Assembly (NCBI RefSeq): GCF_002835935.1
Contig: NZ_PJCF01000005.1
Coordinates: 434,001 to 498,000 of the forward strand
DNA: 64,000 nucleotides
Direction of reading: 5' to 3'
From: Paraglaciecola sp. MB-3u-78
GTDB lineage: Bacteria > Pseudomonadota > Gammaproteobacteria > Enterobacterales > Alteromonadaceae
Numbering within the stretch: position 1 is the stretch's first letter; the number at the start of each line of letters is the position of its first letter. This document shows, piece by piece, positions 44,928-52,641 of this stretch. The notes beneath the pieces were generated by a model. The model worked only from the letters and a program-made list of their open reading frames with translations, was not told the DNA's origin and did no database searches. The position numbers and the translations under genes were made by a program.

Positions 44928-45767
44928 GTGGATTTACGAGCATTAGAGTATTTTGTGGCTATCTACGAAAATGGTAGTTTAAGCGCGGCTTCAAAAAAGA
45001 AATTTATCGCCCAGCCTTCAATATCAGCCTCATTGAAACAATTAGAACACAGTCTCGCAACCAGCTTATTTGTGCGCCATGCTAGAGGCGTTCAAGCCAC
45101 TCATGCAGGTGAGCAGCTCTATCCTTTAGCTAAACAATTATTAGAGCAAGCAGGAGCTATTCGAGATGTTTTTAGCACAGACACCACAAAAACACCTTTT
45201 AGGTTAGGGTTGATAAAAGGTTTAGGCGTGGCACGCATGAGTGATTTGTTAGGTCGATTTACCCGTTCAGTTGACTCCTTAGAGCTCACCTTAGTTTCTC
45301 AGGATGAACCATGCCAAGCACGGATCATTAGCCGTGACTTACAGTTAAACAATGAACAGTTTGTGCCTATGTGGCAGGAGGAATATCAATTGGCTATGCC
45401 ACTGGATCATAGGCTAAGTTTAATCGACAGCATTAATATTATGGATTTACAGGATGTGGCTTTTATACAACGCAGTCCTTGTGAAGGCTGGAGCTATTTA
45501 AAAAAAGCACTAAATAATGGGAATATCAGAGTCGACACTAGAGCAAGAATACAAACCATAGAATACGCCTTAGGTTTAGTGAAGGCTGGATTAGGCTGTG
45601 CCTTTATTCCGGTATCTGAGGTAATTGTCAAAGACAAATACATCCACTTTAAACCCATCAAAGACTTGTCGATTTCAAGAGAAATTGGCTTAGGTTATAC
45701 CCAGATGTCAGACACCGTTAAAGTGTTGCAAGCTCTAGCAACTCATCATCGAGATGAGGAAAACTAA
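44928..45767 (+). CDS. LysR-family transcriptional regulator
   Basis: 279 residues, slightly short for the family (about 300). The N-terminal helix-turn-helix is LRALEYFVAIYENGSLSAAS with recognition helix AQPSISASLKQLE. The effector domain follows (FRLGLIKGLGVARMSDLLGR, VAFIQRSPCEGWSYLKKAL, GLGCAFIPVSEVIV). It diverges from the E1 fusion gene with 165 bases between, the classic LysR arrangement. The AT-rich intergenic region near 44860-44910 could hold T-N11-A sites. Confidence 0.92.
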   Translation: MDLRALEYFVAIYENGSLSAASKKKFIAQPSISASLKQLEHSLATSLFVRHARGVQATHAGEQLYPLAKQLLEQAGAIRDVFSTDTTKTPFRLGLIKGLGVARMSDLLGRFTRSVDSLELTLVSQDEPCQARIISRDLQLNNEQFVPMWQEEYQLAMPLDHRLSLIDSINIMDLQDVAFIQRSPCEGWSYLKKALNNGNIRVDTRARIQTIEYALGLVKAGLGCAFIPVSEVIVKDKYIHFKPIKDLSISREIGLGYTQMSDTVKVLQALATHHRDEEN

Positions 45768-45858
45768 CGGGCTTGAGCTGCTCGATACACTTTGGTTATT
45801 GTGAATATTGGTTTCGAACGTGTTTCAACAGCTAGTTCAGATAAATGAAATTACTGAC

Positions 45859-45883
45859 GAGATGGGGTTTATTAACCCATCTC
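45859..45883. terminator. Hairpin between convergent LysR and proB genes
   Basis: GAGATGGG(G)TT and AACCCATCTC pair over ten bases with one bulge. No strong T-run follows in either direction, so termination is likely but not certain. Confidence 0.5.
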
Positions 45884-45993
45884 ATCAGATATCTATTTCT
45901 ATGCTGCCACTTCCCTTAAGCCTCTTGAATAAGACAATAAAGGAAAAAGCAAAATCAGTATTCGACAGAAGCGCTGAGTGTTAGTTAATCACA

Positions 45994-47163
45994 TTAAACA
46001 GGTTCATCCCAAGAAAGATGATGCTCAGCCAATACCACCAAATTTTCACTATTAATTAAGCGATCTGAAGCTGCATATCCCAGTATGTTTTTAACATCTT
46101 CATCAGGGCGGCTTGAAATAATGGCGGTTTCATCTGATGAAAAATTACACAAGCCACGTGCTATTTCCTCACCTTTCTCATCATAGACGTGAAGCACATC
46201 TGCGCGCTCAAAATCTCCGTGTATTGAAACCACATCATGGCATGAAAAACCATCATCACCCCCAAATAATGAGTCAGCGACATCCTGTTTTATCACTAAG
46301 CTACCGGCCATTTGCAAGCGGTCAGTCAGCCAGACATTCCATGCCGATGAAGGCGATGAGTAAGCAATACATTTGGTATGCCTGCGTTCGCCACGAAGAA
46401 TTGCCGTCACCGGTTCTTCCATTGTTCCTCTGGCAATAATGGTAGTACAACCCGCATTCTGTGCCATATTTGCTGCTTGCAATTTAGTGAACATACCACC
46501 AGTACCCAAAGAGCTGGTTCCGCTTGCAGCTTCCATGTAACTGCTTACATCTTCGATAGATTCTATGAACACCGCCCCTTCTTCTGAAGGATCTCGGTCA
46601 TAAACGCCATCGATACAGGTTAATATAAACAGATACTCTGCCCCAATCATCTGAGCCACTTTGGCTGCAAGTCGATCATTGTCGCCAACGCGAATTTCTT
46701 CAGTGGTCACGGTATCATTTTCGTTTACGATAGGCATTACGCCTTGTTTTATCAAACGATGAACCGTATTTTTAACATTGAGAAATCGACGTCTATTTTC
46801 GAGATCATCTAAGGTGACTAATACCTGCGCAATATCAAAACCATACTCAAGAGCAATTTGCTTGTAAGCATGCATTAATATCGGTTGTCCACAAGCCGCT
46901 GCCGCTTGTTTATCCTGAACACTGGCGTTTTCAATGGTGCAGCCAACAGTATTGAGACCTAGTGCGACAGATCCCGAGGACGTGAGTACCACTTCGTAGC
47001 CTTGGCCACGCAGCGTAGCAATATCATTAAGTAAACCATGCATAAATGCAAAACTAGGGGTTAAATTTTTAACGTTTGCTAATAGGCTTGAGCCGACTTT
47101 TATGACTATACGTGGGGTTTTTCGTGGGAAGGTTTCGTTTTTTTGTAGGTCAGATGTGGGCAA
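45994..47163 (-). CDS. proB: Glutamate 5-kinase
   Basis: 389 residues. An amino-acid kinase domain (IVIKVGSSLLANVK, LTSSGSVALGLNTVG, VNENDTVTTEEIRVGDNDRL, GTGGMFTKLQAANMAQNAGC) is followed by a C-terminal PUA domain (LVIKQDVADSLFGGDDGFSC, EIARGLCNFSSDETA). The enzyme phosphorylates glutamate in the first step of proline synthesis, with feedback by proline. The start is a TTG with GGAG five bases upstream; the next ATG is at residue 40, inside the domain. proA is not adjacent, unlike in most relatives. Confidence 0.95.
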   Translation of the reverse strand: MPTSDLQKNETFPRKTPRIVIKVGSSLLANVKNLTPSFAFMHGLLNDIATLRGQGYEVVLTSSGSVALGLNTVGCTIENASVQDKQAAAACGQPILMHAYKQIALEYGFDIAQVLVTLDDLENRRRFLNVKNTVHRLIKQGVMPIVNENDTVTTEEIRVGDNDRLAAKVAQMIGAEYLFILTCIDGVYDRDPSEEGAVFIESIEDVSSYMEAASGTSSLGTGGMFTKLQAANMAQNAGCTTIIARGTMEEPVTAILRGERRHTKCIAYSSPSSAWNVWLTDRLQMAGSLVIKQDVADSLFGGDDGFSCHDVVSIHGDFERADVLHVYDEKGEEIARGLCNFSSDETAIISSRPDEDVKNILGYAASDRLINSENLVVLAEHHLSWDEPV

Positions 47164-47623
47164 AATTACTCCGTACTTTGATTAATTAAATAAAATAATT
47201 GAATTGAACCGATAACAAAATGGGTTCATAAAAAATTCAAATATTTCCCTAATGTTCTCTTATTATATAACGATAATCATGAATACTGAAGTGCCATAGC
47301 TAATTTGGCCTATTATTAGCGTCTTAATAAGAGGTGAGAGTTTTTGTCACTCGTATTAATTCGGTGCACCTTCAGTATATTTTTTTGAGGTTAATCTTTC
47401 TCTTGCCCATAGTGTTTGAAAGCACTCAAAAGTGCTCAAACTTGTCTTTGGGGCAGTGAACTAGCGTGATAATTCGGTTACAAGATTCAGCTTAGATAAA
47501 ATAAACCCTGATTTTGAAAATGCGATGTTCAGTTTCAAACATTAATTCGAAGCCACAACTGTGACACTTTAAAATAGTGAACTTGGCGATAATCCTTCAG
47601 AGGATGAAAGTGAGGACACTATT
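47164..47623. other. Intergenic region with inverted repeat between proB and btuF
   Basis: 460 bases. The only structure I see is the inverted repeat GTTTGAaAGCACT / AGTGCTCAAAC at 47414-47441, which lacks a T-run. It lies between the proB promoter side and the 3' end of the cobalamin operon and may serve as operator or processing site. Confidence 0.5.
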
Positions 47624-48511
47624 TTAGCTTTGAGTTTGGTAAAATTGCCGGGCAGTATCAATCTGTTCGCATAAGACGATCACTTCATCCAACATACGGG
47701 TGGTCATACGATGGGATTTGTCGGCATTTGGATGAAAAATAAAATTATTTTTTACCGCTGGAATATGCGGCCACTGTGACCAACTAAGCCCATCGGGGCT
47801 GTCTGCACTATGTTGTGCACTATGCTGACTTGGCTGGATTACAACTTGGGGTAAGGTGACTAATACTTGTTCTAGGCCAATAGACGGATAATCGTCTTGT
47901 GCATTAGCAAATGGGTTGCTGGCTCCGCACAGCTCGATTTGTTGTTGTGGCCATGCTTTGTTTGCCACTGTGCGTAACGGCCGTGACCATAACTCATAAA
48001 ACACACTGACTTTGCTTTTGTTGCTGTAGGTGTTTTTTATTGTTTGCAGTGTTTTCAGATATTCTGCGGCTATATTATTGGCCGCTGTTTCTCGGCCTGT
48101 TATTTTACCTAACATGATTAATTCGTTAGCCACATCTTCTAAGGTTTGTGGGTGCGAATAAATCACCTTAAGTTGATATTTTTCGAGGCGCGCTAAGTCA
48201 TCCGCTGGGTTGCCAGTTTTCCAAGCAATGATCACGTCAGGTTTAAGTTGAATAATTTTTTCAATTTGTAAACGTGCGTAATTACCAACTCGTAAAATCT
48301 TTTCGGCGGCTTTGGGATAGTCTGCATGGGCAGTGGTGCCGATGATTTGGGAGCCAGCACCAATAGCGTATAACGACTCAACTATATGCGGAGCAAGAGC
48401 AATAATTCGTTTCTTTTGAAGTAAGTCATCACTAGCGCTATTGGCTACAGAATAATTGGTATGAAAGCCAATTAAGACCAATAACATTACATTTAAATAG
48501 CGGCTTGTCAT
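47624..48511 (-). CDS. btuF: Periplasmic vitamin B12-binding protein
   Basis: About 295 residues. The signal peptide is MTSRYLNVMLLVLIGFHTNY up to SVANSA, followed by the BtuF/FecB-like domain: RIIALAPHIVESLYAIGAGS, IGTTAHADYPKAAEKILRVG, NYARLQIEKIIQLKPDVIIA and ELCGASNPFANAQDDYPSIG. It would carry B12 to BtuCD. GGTGAG lies four bases before the ATG at 48511; an in-frame GTG at 48523 overlaps cobO. It is the last gene of the operon. Confidence 0.92.
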   Translation of the reverse strand: MTSRYLNVMLLVLIGFHTNYSVANSASDDLLQKKRIIALAPHIVESLYAIGAGSQIIGTTAHADYPKAAEKILRVGNYARLQIEKIIQLKPDVIIAWKTGNPADDLARLEKYQLKVIYSHPQTLEDVANELIMLGKITGRETAANNIAAEYLKTLQTIKNTYSNKSKVSVFYELWSRPLRTVANKAWPQQQIELCGASNPFANAQDDYPSIGLEQVLVTLPQVVIQPSQHSAQHSADSPDGLSWSQWPHIPAVKNNFIFHPNADKSHRMTTRMLDEVIVLCEQIDTARQFYQTQS

Positions 48512-48516
48512 CAGGC

Positions 48517-49119
48517 TCACCAATCAATGCCTTGCTGTGCTTTGATACCATTGTCGAAAGCATGTTTGACAGGTCTTACTTCGCTGACTGTATCTGCCAT
48601 TTCGATTATTGAGCGATGGCAAGCGCGGCCAGTGATAACCACGTGTTGATCTTTTGGCCTGGCGGTTAACGCAGCCAGTACTTCATCCAAATCGATATAT
48701 TTGTAAGTGATCATGTAAGTGATTTCATCTAACAGCACCACATCAATAGAAGGGTCTTGCAATAATTTTTTACTATGTTCCCAAGCCGCTTGAGCTGCTA
48801 GTTTATCGGTGTCTTTGTCTTGGGTTTCCCAAGTAAAACCTGTGCCCATTACATGAAATTCGACGTCATGTTTTTCCAATAAATTACGTTCGCCACACTC
48901 CCAGCCACCTTTAACATATTGCACTACTGAGGCTTTTAATCCGTGTCCAACCGCTCGGGCAATGGTGCCAAAACCTGAGGTAGATTTACCTTTTCCGTTA
49001 CCGGTTAACACCAGCAGTAATCCCTTATCTTCTTGAGCAGCGGCAATACGTTCGTCTACTTTGGCTTTTTGTTCTTGCATTCGCGCTTTATGGCGGTCGT
49101 TATCTTTTTCATCAGTCAT
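48517..49119 (-). CDS. cobO: Corrinoid adenosyltransferase
   Basis: 200 residues, full length for BtuR/CobO. The P-loop [20 protein letters not shown] (about residue 36) is followed by [40 protein letters not shown] and [20 protein letters not shown]. It transfers the adenosyl group of ATP to reduced corrinoids and so activates imported cobalamin. The gene is intact, starts inside the end of the damaged cobQ and ends next to btuF, so it has been kept while neighbouring synthesis genes decayed. Confidence 0.95.
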   Translation of the reverse strand: MTDEKDNDRHKARMQEQKAKVDERIAAAQEDKGLLLVLTGNGKGKSTSGFGTIARAVGHGLKASVVQYVKGGWECGERNLLEKHDVEFHVMGTGFTWETQDKDTDKLAAQAAWEHSKKLLQDPSIDVVLLDEITYMITYKYIDLDEVLAALTARPKDQHVVITGRACHRSIIEMADTVSEVRPVKHAFDNGIKAQQGIDW

Positions 49120-49666
49120 GGTGTTTGCTCTTTGTTTGATTAGTGATAAATGTGTGTATTTTCTGCCAATCTAAATGTGCCATACAGGCATCGGCTAGAC
49201 GGTCTAATTCATGTTCTTGTTGGCTAGCATAGTTGTCGGTTTTATCGATATCTGCAACGGCCCAAGCGATAATCTGTTGCAACGCTTCAGGTAAGTCGAA
49301 CATGCCATGTAAGTAACCGCCACAAATTCCTAATACTTTGCCACCGTAGCGCAAGTGTCTGACAATATTTTTATCCCAGCCATGTTGTCTAAGCAGTTTT
49401 AAATCTGCTCTGACATGATTACTGCCAGGTAAAATAATAAGATCAGCAGCGGGAATTTTTTGTCCTTGGCCCACAAAGGTCAGTTCAATTTGAGGATGAG
49501 CCCGCAGCATATCAAAGTCGGTATGGTTACTGATCCGCGAAAAAGCAGTCACCGCACTATTTAATGCCATATTTTGTGGTTTAAAGGGCGCGACTTGGTA
49601 TCCCAAACGTTTTAAACAACGACAAAATCCTGCCACCAACACACTTTTACCCGCATCGGATGTCAT
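49112..49666 (-). pseudogene. cobQ: Cobyric acid synthase with two large in-frame deletions
   Basis: 184 residues where CobQ has about 490. The N-terminal P-loop block is present ([20 protein letters not shown] through [14 protein letters not shown]). It then jumps to the amidotransferase start ([41 protein letters not shown]), losing about 195 residues that include most of the ATP domain. A second jump goes from GICGGY straight to [15 protein letters not shown], losing about 75 residues. The nucleophile cysteine remains, but the ATP-domain core and the catalytic histidine region are incomplete. About eight N-terminal residues are also missing. The frame is open throughout, which is notable, but amidation activity is not plausible. 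Confidence 0.88.
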
Positions 49667-49845
49667 TTTGATGTGTCTTTTAAGGTCATAGGCAGGCCTG
49701 CAGCAATAAAGGTCACTTTATCCACTCGGGCTGCCAAAGCTTGATTTAGCCAACCTGCTTGATCGACAAACTGACGACTGACTTCTCCTATAGGTATGAT
49801 GCCTAACCCGACCTCGTTGGACACTAAAAGTAAGTTCAGATCCAT
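49663..49845 (-). pseudogene. cobU: Adenosylcobinamide kinase, C-terminal third only
   Basis: 60 residues: NLLLVSNEVGLGIIPIGEVS then [20 protein letters not shown] and VTFIAAGLP, the C-terminal end of CobU/CobP. The N-terminal GTP-binding P-loop (GGARSGKS) is absent, so kinase activity is lost. Homology actually begins a few codons before the ATG (AEVPMDLN), right at the junction with the cobT fragment. GAGGT precedes the ATG. It overlaps cobQ by four bases (ATGA), preserving the old operon join. Confidence 0.88.
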
Positions 49846-49856
49846 AGGTACCTCAG

Positions 49857-49985
49857 CTAAGCGCCAATGGGTTTGGTTTTAGTGTCGATGTGATGTTGAA
49901 TGTCAGGTAGCTGAGCCTGATCCAGTTGTGGAATATTCCAATATTCAGATGTAAAAACTGGATGCTGAGTTGTGTGCATACTCAT
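49857..49985 (-). pseudogene. cobT: cobT N-terminal fragment
   Basis: A 42-codon frame with AAGGTAA before its ATG: EYWNIPQLDQAQLPDIQHHI followed by DTKTKPIGA and a stop. This is the conserved N-terminus of nicotinate-nucleotide:dimethylbenzimidazole phosphoribosyltransferase, which continues KPLGALGRLE in intact enzymes. The rest of cobT, any cobS between, and the start of cobU are deleted; the break lies within GCGCTTAGCTGAGG. Confidence 0.85.
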
Positions 49986-50006
49986 TGGGTTACCTTGTTA
50001 ACTTTT

Positions 50007-50065
50007 GTTTAACTGTTTAACTGTTTAAATGTTTAATAGTGAATTGCTAACTGCTAACTGCTAAC
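50007..50065. repeat. Two short tandem repeat tracts at the end of btuC
   Basis: An 8-bp unit GTTTAACT occurs four times (50007-50038, last two imperfect) and a 7-bp unit TGCTAAC three times (50045-50065). The second tract covers the btuC stop codon at 50061-50063. Confidence 0.85.
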
Positions 50066-51083
50066 TGCGTCTTTGGCTCATCACGATTAGAAAAAACACA
50101 CTGCCAATAGCAGAGGTGATAATGCCAATGGGAATTTCTTGATTGGGCAGCGCCACACGCGCCAACACATCGACCCACACCATAAAACAGCCTCCTAGTA
50201 ACACGCAGCCGATGGTGACAATACGGCTGGTGACGCCCAACCAACTTCTAACAATATGTGGGATCATCAAACCAACAAAACCTATACCACCACAGTAAGA
50301 CACAATGCAGGCGGTGAGAGCGGCGCAAATTGCCAGTGATAAAACCCGTAAACGAGTGACCTGTACGCCTAGTGTTTTAGCGTTTTCATCGCCAAGTAAT
50401 AGTGCGTCCATATGCCTGCCGTAAAGTAACAATATTGCCACGCTTACTACCACTACTGGCAGCATCACCCAGGCATACCAGGTTTCTACTCGGGCTAAGC
50501 TGCCCATTAGCCAAAATATCACTTTGTTGGCGGCAAAAGGTTCACCTAAAAATAATAAAAAATGGCTCAGCGCACTGAGCATAAAAGACACGGCTATGCC
50601 TGCCAGCAACATATGTTCGGTTTTGCTGCCCAAGGTTTTCGAAGCCAAAAGCTGTACCAAAAATACCGAGAACAAGGCGCCTAAAAAAGCCGCAAAAGGT
50701 AAGGCCAATGAAAATGAGATATTAGGAAACATTTGCATCAGCCCAATTTGCTCGGCTAACTTGCTATCAAATAACAAAGTGGCAATGCTGGCACCTAATC
50801 CGGCTCCTGATACCACACCAAATAAATAGGGGTCGGCTAAACCATTACGGGTAATATTTTGCAATGTGGCGCCCGCTACCGCTAAGCCTGCGCCCACTAA
50901 AAATCCCACAAACACTCTGGGCGCGCGGATTTCCCAAAAAATCATATTGTTAACGGGGTCTTGGCAACCCTGAGTGATGCATTGAATCAGTTCAGGACTG
51001 GATAAATCAGCCGCGCCAAAAAATAACGCGCCCATGGGTGAAGCGATAACCAGTAAACACAAAAATATCCATTTTTTATTCAC
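50061..51083 (-). CDS. btuC: Vitamin B12 ABC transporter permease
   Basis: 340 residues of the FecCD/BtuC family with about ten membrane segments. Family blocks are FWEIRAPRVFVGFLVGAGLA, VAGATLQNITRNGLADPYLF, LLLGDENAKTLGVQVTRLRV and GGIGFVGLMIPHIVRSWLGV, the coupling region for the ATPase. It forms the inner-membrane channel with BtuD and BtuF. The start overlaps the btuD stop by four bases. Its 3' end consists of short tandem repeats, followed by the cobT fragment. Confidence 0.92.
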   Translation of the reverse strand: MNKKWIFLCLLVIASPMGALFFGAADLSSPELIQCITQGCQDPVNNMIFWEIRAPRVFVGFLVGAGLAVAGATLQNITRNGLADPYLFGVVSGAGLGASIATLLFDSKLAEQIGLMQMFPNISFSLALPFAAFLGALFSVFLVQLLASKTLGSKTEHMLLAGIAVSFMLSALSHFLLFLGEPFAANKVIFWLMGSLARVETWYAWVMLPVVVVSVAILLLYGRHMDALLLGDENAKTLGVQVTRLRVLSLAICAALTACIVSYCGGIGFVGLMIPHIVRSWLGVTSRIVTIGCVLLGGCFMVWVDVLARVALPNQEIPIGIITSAIGSVFFLIVMSQRRS

Positions 51084-51913
51084 GTTCGGGGGTTCGCTAT
51101 AGAAGATACCACATCTATTTCAACTTCATCAGGAGGGTAAAAGTCCACCCGAAATGCCGCATTGTTATCGTCATGTCGTATGTGGCAAGGGATCTTAAAT
51201 ACTTGTTCTAAGCGTTGTGAGGTAAGCACGTGTTCAGGTGGGCCTTGTGCGACCATTGTTCCGGCGTCCAATAAACAAAGATGGTCACAATAATTAGCCG
51301 CTAAATTTAAGTCATGTAGGCTCATGACCACTGTAATGTTGAGTTTGTGAGCAAGGGAGCGCAGCAACTTAAGCACTTGGTGCTGATAATATATATCGAG
51401 ATGATTAACCGGCTCGTCTAAGATGATCAGTGCGGCTTTTTGCACTAAAGCGCGGGCAATCAAACCTCGCTGTTGTTCACCGCCAGATAATGAATTAAAG
51501 CTTTGCTGAATTTTGTTATCTAGTCCTACCCGGGATATGGCGTCGCTGATGCTTTTGTCGTCTTCGAGAGTTTGTCTACTAAGCAATGATTTGTGAGGTA
51601 ACAGGCCCATACGCACTATTTGGTATAGGTCTAATGCAAAGACACTTTCGTTAAGCTGATTCACTACTGCGATTTGTTTTGCCAAAGACATTGGGTCGTA
51701 ATCTGTCAGCGTTTTGTTATTCCAACTGACGCTGTGATGACTCGCTAATTGCCCCGATAACATTTTAAGTAAACTGGTTTTACCCGCACCATTGGGACCC
51801 AATACACCCATCACTTTACCTGCACCTAAGTTAAGGCACACATCAGACAAAATCTGCTGTTGACCTATTTTTAAGTTTACATTGGTGGCAATAAGGGAGC
51901 TGGGGCTAGACAT
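51080..51913 (-). CDS. btuD: Vitamin B12 ABC transporter ATPase
   Basis: About 277 residues from the ATG at 51913; an in-frame TTG at 51940 is possible. Walker A is GVLGPNGAGKTSLLKMLSGQ, the Q-loop AVVNQLNES, the signature NSLSGGEQQRGLIARALVQK, Walker B ALIILDEPVNHLDIYYQHQV and the switch histidine VVMSLHDLNLAANYCDH. It powers BtuC. It is the first gene of the operon, behind the cobalamin riboswitch at 52090-52215. Confidence 0.93.
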   Translation of the reverse strand: MSSPSSLIATNVNLKIGQQQILSDVCLNLGAGKVMGVLGPNGAGKTSLLKMLSGQLASHHSVSWNNKTLTDYDPMSLAKQIAVVNQLNESVFALDLYQIVRMGLLPHKSLLSRQTLEDDKSISDAISRVGLDNKIQQSFNSLSGGEQQRGLIARALVQKAALIILDEPVNHLDIYYQHQVLKLLRSLAHKLNITVVMSLHDLNLAANYCDHLCLLDAGTMVAQGPPEHVLTSQRLEQVFKIPCHIRHDDNNAAFRVDFYPPDEVEIDVVSSIANPRT

Positions 51914-52089
51914 GCAAGGACTCACACTCAGGCTTAACAATCAGAATAACATTCACAATGTTGACTCAAATAGCGAGAGCAGGGAAACACATCAAAAAAC
52001 AGCATGAAAACTGTCAAGATATAATGTTATCCGTGTGTTCCCGCACGAAGATTAAAAGGTATCTTAAGGTGAAAAAGCGACCTCAAGCA

Positions 52090-52215
52090 TATAACAAGGC
52101 TGGTATCTGACTTACGTTTCTAATCAACGTTTACAGTTGCGGGTACAGTTCTGGATTTTCACCAAATTCCCATTTAATTTGTGTTGTTGTTGTAACCACA
52201 CAAAACCTTATTTAT
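52090..52215 (-). ncRNA. Cobalamin riboswitch upstream of the btuDC operon
   Basis: On the minus strand: GGGAATTTGGTGAAAATCC, AGAACTGTACCCGCAACTGT, then the B12 box AAGTCAGATACCAGCC (52093-52112 region). This is a textbook cobalamin aptamer. The leader then runs about 170 bases to btuD and contains the small hairpin CGTG/CACG near 52035-52050. It should repress the btuDC-cobO-btuF operon when cobalamin is abundant. Confidence 0.95.
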
Positions 52216-52641
52216 AGGCCGTGAAATATAGCAAGTATGTGGATGGTATTCGAGGGGTAATTGGTTTGATGACCTAATATTAGGTTATCAAACGTTATTT
52301 TGGTTTTTTAGCTCTAGCGTGTACTGCCTTCCTTTTAATCTTTTTGAACATCCACGATTTGGCTAGAAACGTGAAATACAGGACGTATTTCATAAAAAAT
52401 GCCACTCGAGGGCAATGCTCTTCATCCAACTATTACTCAATTTTCAGCCTTCTAATTTCAGGTCCTTTAGCAGTGGCTAGTGATAATATTACCATCGTAG
52501 TTTCGAGCAGAATAACAGCTCAAATCTTTATGGCTGTGCAAGCCGTTTACCCATCTCGTCGCTGATTAATCCAAAGCTAGATACATAAAATCGTCATAAT
52601 TACATGCCATGATTAGGGATTATAATTGTGGGCGTTAGACT
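52216..52641. other. Gene-free region with one copy of a 33-bp repeat
   Basis: Between the cobalamin riboswitch and the sensor gene. Apart from the 33-bp repeat at 52405-52437 I see no real gene; the 73-codon frame at 52344 is discounted. Confidence 0.5.
52405..52437. repeat. 33-bp direct repeat, copy 1
   Basis: Identical to 59087-59119 (begins CTCGAGGGCAATGC, ends CCAACTATTACT). Weak similarity extends to the left (AAAAA.G.C) and right (TCAATTT). The two copies flank the sensor-sbcDC block in the same orientation. Confidence 0.9.

Noticed and set aside
52344-52565. 73-codon frame upstream of the sensor gene
   Set aside because: No ribosome site or family likeness, and it runs through the 33-bp intergenic repeat.
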